The position numbers and the translations under genes were made by a program. The notes below the pieces were generated by a model that ran no database searches, was not told where the DNA came from, and saw only the letters and a program-made list of their open reading frames with translations. Of a stretch of 64,000 bases of DNA, positions 60,841 to 64,000 are shown one piece after another. How positions within the stretch are numbered: position 1 is the stretch's first letter; each line of letters begins with the position of its first letter. This stretch comes from CAYVIB01 sp964451365 (GTDB taxonomy: Bacteria; Pseudomonadota; Gammaproteobacteria; Pseudomonadales; Cellvibrionaceae), in contig CAYVIB010000006.1 of NCBI GenBank assembly GCA_964451365.1, positions 1 through 64,000 on the forward strand. Reading direction: 5' to 3'.

Positions 60841-62507
60841 GCGGTCAGCAACACCACCACCCAGGTTACCATGCCGCCGGTGGGCCAGGTTCGGGAGCCT
60901 GGCCCTTCCAGGCCGTGGTAGCGCGCCCATATCGATACCCACTTGTGACATGGACCCTGCAAAAAATTGTGAATCATGTCATTCACGCCGTTTTGCAGAA
61001 TACGCAATTTGCCGCCAAACCAGGGCAAGCCGCGGCGATAAATATAATCAATATCCAGAACGATTGTGTCGGTGCGCTTCATCATCGGCAGCATTACAAA
61101 AAATGCCAGCCCGGCAAACAACAGCAACTGAAGCTGCGTGACCAAATGTTCAGCAGTGTAAGGTACATATTTCACCGGGTACGGCAGAAACTGGTAAAGC
61201 AGTTGTGGAAACACGCCCAGCACAATGCAGATGACAGAAAAAATAATCATGGCCGCCTGCATATTCCAGGCGGGATCTTTTGGCCGCAGGCCGGAATCCT
61301 TCTGGAAAAAAACAAACCAGGGAAACTTGATGCCCGCATGCAGGAACACGCCCGCCGACGCGGCCACCAGGCAAAACCAGACAAAGCCGAGTTCCCCGTA
61401 GGCGGCGCTTTGGCCGATCATGGACTTGGAAATAAAACCGGAGGTATAGGGAAAGGCTGAAATGGCAAACGCACCGATGGTACCGCAAACGGTTGTTACC
61501 GGCATGGTACGAAATAATCCGCCAAGTTCGGTGCACTTGCTTCGGCCGGTTTGATGCAGTACCGCACCCGCGCTCATCAACAACAGGGCCTTATAAATAA
61601 TATGGGCGAAGGCGTGCGCGGCAACGCCATTCAGGGCCAGTTCGGTGCCGATACCGATACCGCATACCATGAACCCCACTTGGTTGACGATGGAATACGC
61701 GAGAATGCGCCGCATATCATTTTCCATCAGCGCGTAAATAATGCCGTAGAAAATCATGTATAGCCCGACCCAAACCAATAGTTTTTCGCCCGGAAACAAC
61801 AGCATCAATGCCAGCACCGCCGTCTTGGTGGTGTAGGCGGAAAGAAAAACCGCGCCGGTTGCGCTGGATTCGGGATAAGCGTCGGCGAGCCAGGCGGAAA
61901 ACGGCGGCGCGGCGGCGTTAATTAGCACCCCAATCATTACCATCCAGGTGGCAAAGCTGTTTAATTGCAGGGCCTGAATTTCAATGGAGCCAGTCTGTAT
62001 CGCAATACCCTCGATACCGATTTTCAGAATAATCCCGCCAATCAGGTGCATGATGCCATAGCGTATGCCCGCCCTTCTCGCCTGCTCCGTACCGCCACTC
62101 CACACCACCAGCGTGGAAAACAAAGCCATGAATTCCCAGAACAGGAACATGGTGATGAGGTCGCCAGCAAAGGAAACACCCACCGCACCGGCGGAATAAG
62201 CCAGCGCGGCGGAAAGCTCGACAGTTTTCGCGTGCCTAAATGCAAACAGCCCACCAACCAGGGTCATCAGGGTAAAAACAGTAGCGAAAAGCCGCCGCAG
62301 TTTATCGGCCTGCACCAGTTCAATTTCATAACCGAGAAACGGCATGGTCAGTAGCACACCGTCGGCCAGCGACCAGATCAACCACAAGGCCAATACCGGC
62401 ACGACAAAAAGAATAACCGGCCGGCCGCGATGGCCAAACAGCGGCAACAACAGCGCACCAGCAATCAGGATAAACGCGGGAGGCAAAATAAAATCAGGGC
62501 TCGTCAT
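60816..62507 (-). CDS. NuoL/MrpD-like cation/proton antiporter subunit
   Basis: A 563-residue inner-membrane protein with about 14 helices of the proton-conducting complex I/Mrp family. Key blocks: MHLIGGIILKIGIEGIA, AAPPFSAWLADAYPESSATG, AYSIVNQVGFMVCGIG and AAHAFAHIIYKALLLMSAGA with the conserved Lys. Members move protons or sodium as part of larger complexes. It is third in a minus-strand operon with overlapping starts (ATG/stop overlaps). Whether the complex is an Mrp antiporter or another complex I relative cannot be settled within the window. Confidence 0.85.
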   Translation of the reverse strand: MTSPDFILPPAFILIAGALLLPLFGHRGRPVILFVVPVLALWLIWSLADGVLLTMPFLGYEIELVQADKLRRLFATVFTLMTLVGGLFAFRHAKTVELSAALAYSAGAVGVSFAGDLITMFLFWEFMALFSTLVVWSGGTEQARRAGIRYGIMHLIGGIILKIGIEGIAIQTGSIEIQALQLNSFATWMVMIGVLINAAAPPFSAWLADAYPESSATGAVFLSAYTTKTAVLALMLLFPGEKLLVWVGLYMIFYGIIYALMENDMRRILAYSIVNQVGFMVCGIGIGTELALNGVAAHAFAHIIYKALLLMSAGAVLHQTGRSKCTELGGLFRTMPVTTVCGTIGAFAISAFPYTSGFISKSMIGQSAAYGELGFVWFCLVAASAGVFLHAGIKFPWFVFFQKDSGLRPKDPAWNMQAAMIIFSVICIVLGVFPQLLYQFLPYPVKYVPYTAEHLVTQLQLLLFAGLAFFVMLPMMKRTDTIVLDIDYIYRRGLPWFGGKLRILQNGVNDMIHNFLQGPCHKWVSIWARYHGLEGPGSRTWPTGGMVTWVVVLLTAYLILRFA

Positions 62508-62754
62508 AAAACGTCGCCTTGCGTTTCAATAATAATCCCAGCAGTTTTGCCACCACCACCATGGCCAGGCAACTCAAAAAACCGAACATGGCGTGAAAGC
62601 CAAACGCTTCATCCACGAGAAAATAGCCGTGCACGGGCACGAAATACTGCGCGGCCAGGGTCACCAACAAGATAACGGAAAAAATCCGCCACAGCAGTTG
62701 TATGGTCTTCGGCCTTACCAGCCAGTGATCCAGCCTGTTGTTTTCGTCATTCAT
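62494..62754 (-). CDS. Small two-helix membrane protein of the antiporter operon
   Basis: An 86-residue protein with hydrophobic segments at about 21-40 and 52-77, ending in KRKATFYDEP. It overlaps both neighbours by a few bases and so is an obligate member of the operon. No family recognised; small accessory subunits are common in complex I-like assemblies. Confidence 0.7.
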   Translation of the reverse strand: MNDENNRLDHWLVRPKTIQLLWRIFSVILLVTLAAQYFVPVHGYFLVDEAFGFHAMFGFLSCLAMVVVAKLLGLLLKRKATFYDEP

Positions 62755-64000
62755 CGGGCATCTCCCACCAAAGTGGATTCCAGCTCCACCACCGGGCCAT
62801 TCAACACGAAGAAAAGCAGTGTTAACAACGCTGTAAAACTCAATGCGACAACCATCGGCAAAGGAGCCTCTTTATGATCCTCTAGCGGCGGCTGATCTTC
62901 CGGCTTAAAAAACGCGTTGAAAATAATCGGCAGAAAATAAAAAGCGTTTAACGCGGTGGAAATAATCATTACCCCCAGGACAAAATAATTATGCAATTGA
63001 AATGCACCGGCGATGATATACCACTTGGAAACAAACCCCGCCGTGGGCGGCACACCGATCATGGAAAGCGCGCCGATGGCAAACGCCACCATGGTAAAGG
63101 GCATCCTCCGGCCGATGCCGTTAAGTTGCCCGATCTCGGTTTTTTTCGAGGCGATATAAATAGCGCCGGCGGTAAAAAACAACGTTATTTTGGCAACCGC
63201 ATGGGCGGCAATATGTACAGCCGCGCCGATCTCCGAATATGGCGCCAGCGCCATGGCCGCCATCACAATATAACTTAGCTGACTGATGGTTGAGTACGCC
63301 AGCAGGCGTTTTATATTGGTCTGCTGCAGCGCAATTGCCGACGCCGCAACAATGGTAAAACCGGCCAGATAGATCGCCAGGCTTTCCAGCGGCACATTGA
63401 TAAGAAATTCGGTACCGAAAACGTAGAGAACAATTTTTGTCAGTGTAAATACACCGGCTTTTACTACCGCCACCGCGTGCAACAGTGCCGACACGGGTGT
63501 GGGTGCCACCATCGCCGCCGGCAGCCATTTATGGAAAGGCATCACCGCCGCCTTGCCCACGCCGAAAATAAACAGCAATAACAAAACCGTCGACGCCACC
63601 GGGCCCACCGTGCCGACCATAATGCCGCCCAACTGAAAATCCAGCGTGCCGGTCAGGGCATAAGTCCAGATAATCGCCGGTAGAAAAAACAGGATGGACG
63701 TGGAAAGCAGTACGCCCAGATAAACCCTGCCACCCGCTTTTGCCTTGGCGTCGCCTTTATGCGCCACCAGCGGATACGTGGACAACGTCAATACTTCGTA
63801 AAAAATAAACAGTGTCAGCAGGTTTGCTGAAAAAGCCACGCCCATTGCGCCGAACAAGGCAATAGCAAAGCAGGTATAAAAACGCGTTTGGTTTTTTTCG
63901 CCGCCTCCGCGCATATAGCCGATGGCATAGATGGACGTGACGATCCACAAACCGCTGGCAATAATGGCAAACAGGATGGACAGCGGTTCGGTGCTGAAGC
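62751..64000 (-). CDS. MrpD/NuoM-like antiporter subunit (5' end beyond window)
   Basis: At least 415 residues are visible, and the frame remains open to the window edge (upstream residues read FSTEPLSILFAIIASGLWIV), so the real start is outside. Conserved blocks: LTLFIFYEVLTLSTYPLVAH, KWLPAAMVAPTPVSALLHAV, AYSTISQLSYIVMA and AHAVAKITLFFTAGAIY with the conserved Lys; APTPVSALLHA is typical of MrpA/D and NuoL/M. It heads the operon section seen here; further antiporter subunits probably lie upstream. Confidence 0.88.
   Translation of the reverse strand, partial: FSTEPLSILFAIIASGLWIVTSIYAIGYMRGGGEKNQTRFYTCFAIALFGAMGVAFSANLLTLFIFYEVLTLSTYPLVAHKGDAKAKAGGRVYLGVLLSTSILFFLPAIIWTYALTGTLDFQLGGIMVGTVGPVASTVLLLLFIFGVGKAAVMPFHKWLPAAMVAPTPVSALLHAVAVVKAGVFTLTKIVLYVFGTEFLINVPLESLAIYLAGFTIVAASAIALQQTNIKRLLAYSTISQLSYIVMAAMALAPYSEIGAAVHIAAHAVAKITLFFTAGAIYIASKKTEIGQLNGIGRRMPFTMVAFAIGALSMIGVPPTAGFVSKWYIIAGAFQLHNYFVLGVMIISTALNAFYFLPIIFNAFFKPEDQPPLEDHKEAPLPMVVALSFTALLTLLFFVLNGPVVELESTLVGDAR

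Noticed and set aside
1..64000. tRNA, rRNA, CRISPR arrays or prophage genes
   Set aside because: None recognised on either strand; no direct-repeat/spacer pattern and no integrase or phage structural genes.

Overview
The window (about 52 % GC by eye) looks like a chromosome segment of a plant-polysaccharide-degrading gammaproteobacterium, most likely in or near the Cellvibrionaceae (Cellvibrio, Saccharophagus and Teredinibacter relatives). The evidence is two secreted carbohydrate-active enzymes joined by long poly-serine linkers: a PL3 pectate lyase with a ricin-type lectin module, and a CE1-type esterase with two CBM60-like modules and a C-terminal CBM10. Housekeeping genes (gdhA, cysJI, purEK) fit a gammaproteobacterium. 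The genus is an inference.

Layout. 1-5.5 kb: the tail of an unknown gene, a YCF48/BNR-type lipoprotein, two paralogous membrane-anchored coiled-coil proteins and the pectate lyase. 5.5-23.2 kb: about 1.4 kb without a convincing gene, then a four-gene biosynthetic operon: a FAAL-ACP-C-A-PCP synthetase, an acyltransferase-3 membrane protein, an ABC exporter, and a TubC_N-C-A-PCP-dual C/E-A-PCP-E-like synthetase. Specificity residues read by eye suggest Pro, Tyr and Ser, so the predicted product is an N-acyl-Pro-Tyr-Ser lipotripeptide. There is no thioesterase. 23.4-26.5 kb: gdhA with an NsrR-like site upstream, a candidate small RNA, a tiny lysine-rich protein, an Rnk-like protein and a HAD phosphatase.

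26.5-35 kb: a nine-gene minus-strand array: cysJ, cysI, three DsrE-family genes, a DUF488 gene, a nitronate monooxygenase, a SugE/Gdx exporter and a TauE/SafE exporter. A LysR regulator lies divergent to it and a MITE-like element sits between cysJ and cysI. 35-39.7 kb: a HemD-like protein overlapping rnk, an MFS transporter and a 531-residue unknown protein. 39.8-45.5 kb: a nitric-oxide-stress locus with quinol NO reductase divergent from DUF454-nnrS-nsrR, two tandem NsrR-type operators between them, a decayed hemN and a SirB-family gene.

45.5-57.7 kb: a mixed region with a small conserved-looking protein, a PepSY pseudogene, two lipid A deacylase-family genes (LpxR-like and PagL-like), LysR/thioredoxin, a tandem galactose-binding-domain protein, a DUF305 operon, the CE1 esterase, an FMN reductase, a bacterial DUF99 protein, a VOC protein and a broken aldo/keto reductase. 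57.7-64 kb: an AI-2E-family transporter, purEK, and an operon of NuoL/MrpD-like antiporter subunits running off the window end.

The best candidate for an undescribed system is the lipotripeptide assembly line, with its matched docking elements, embedded acyltransferase and exporter, and missing release domain. Next are the cysJI-DsrE-TauE operon with its nested inverted-repeat element and the NsrR locus with a possible link to gdhA. All family assignments come from reading motifs by eye; no database search was run.
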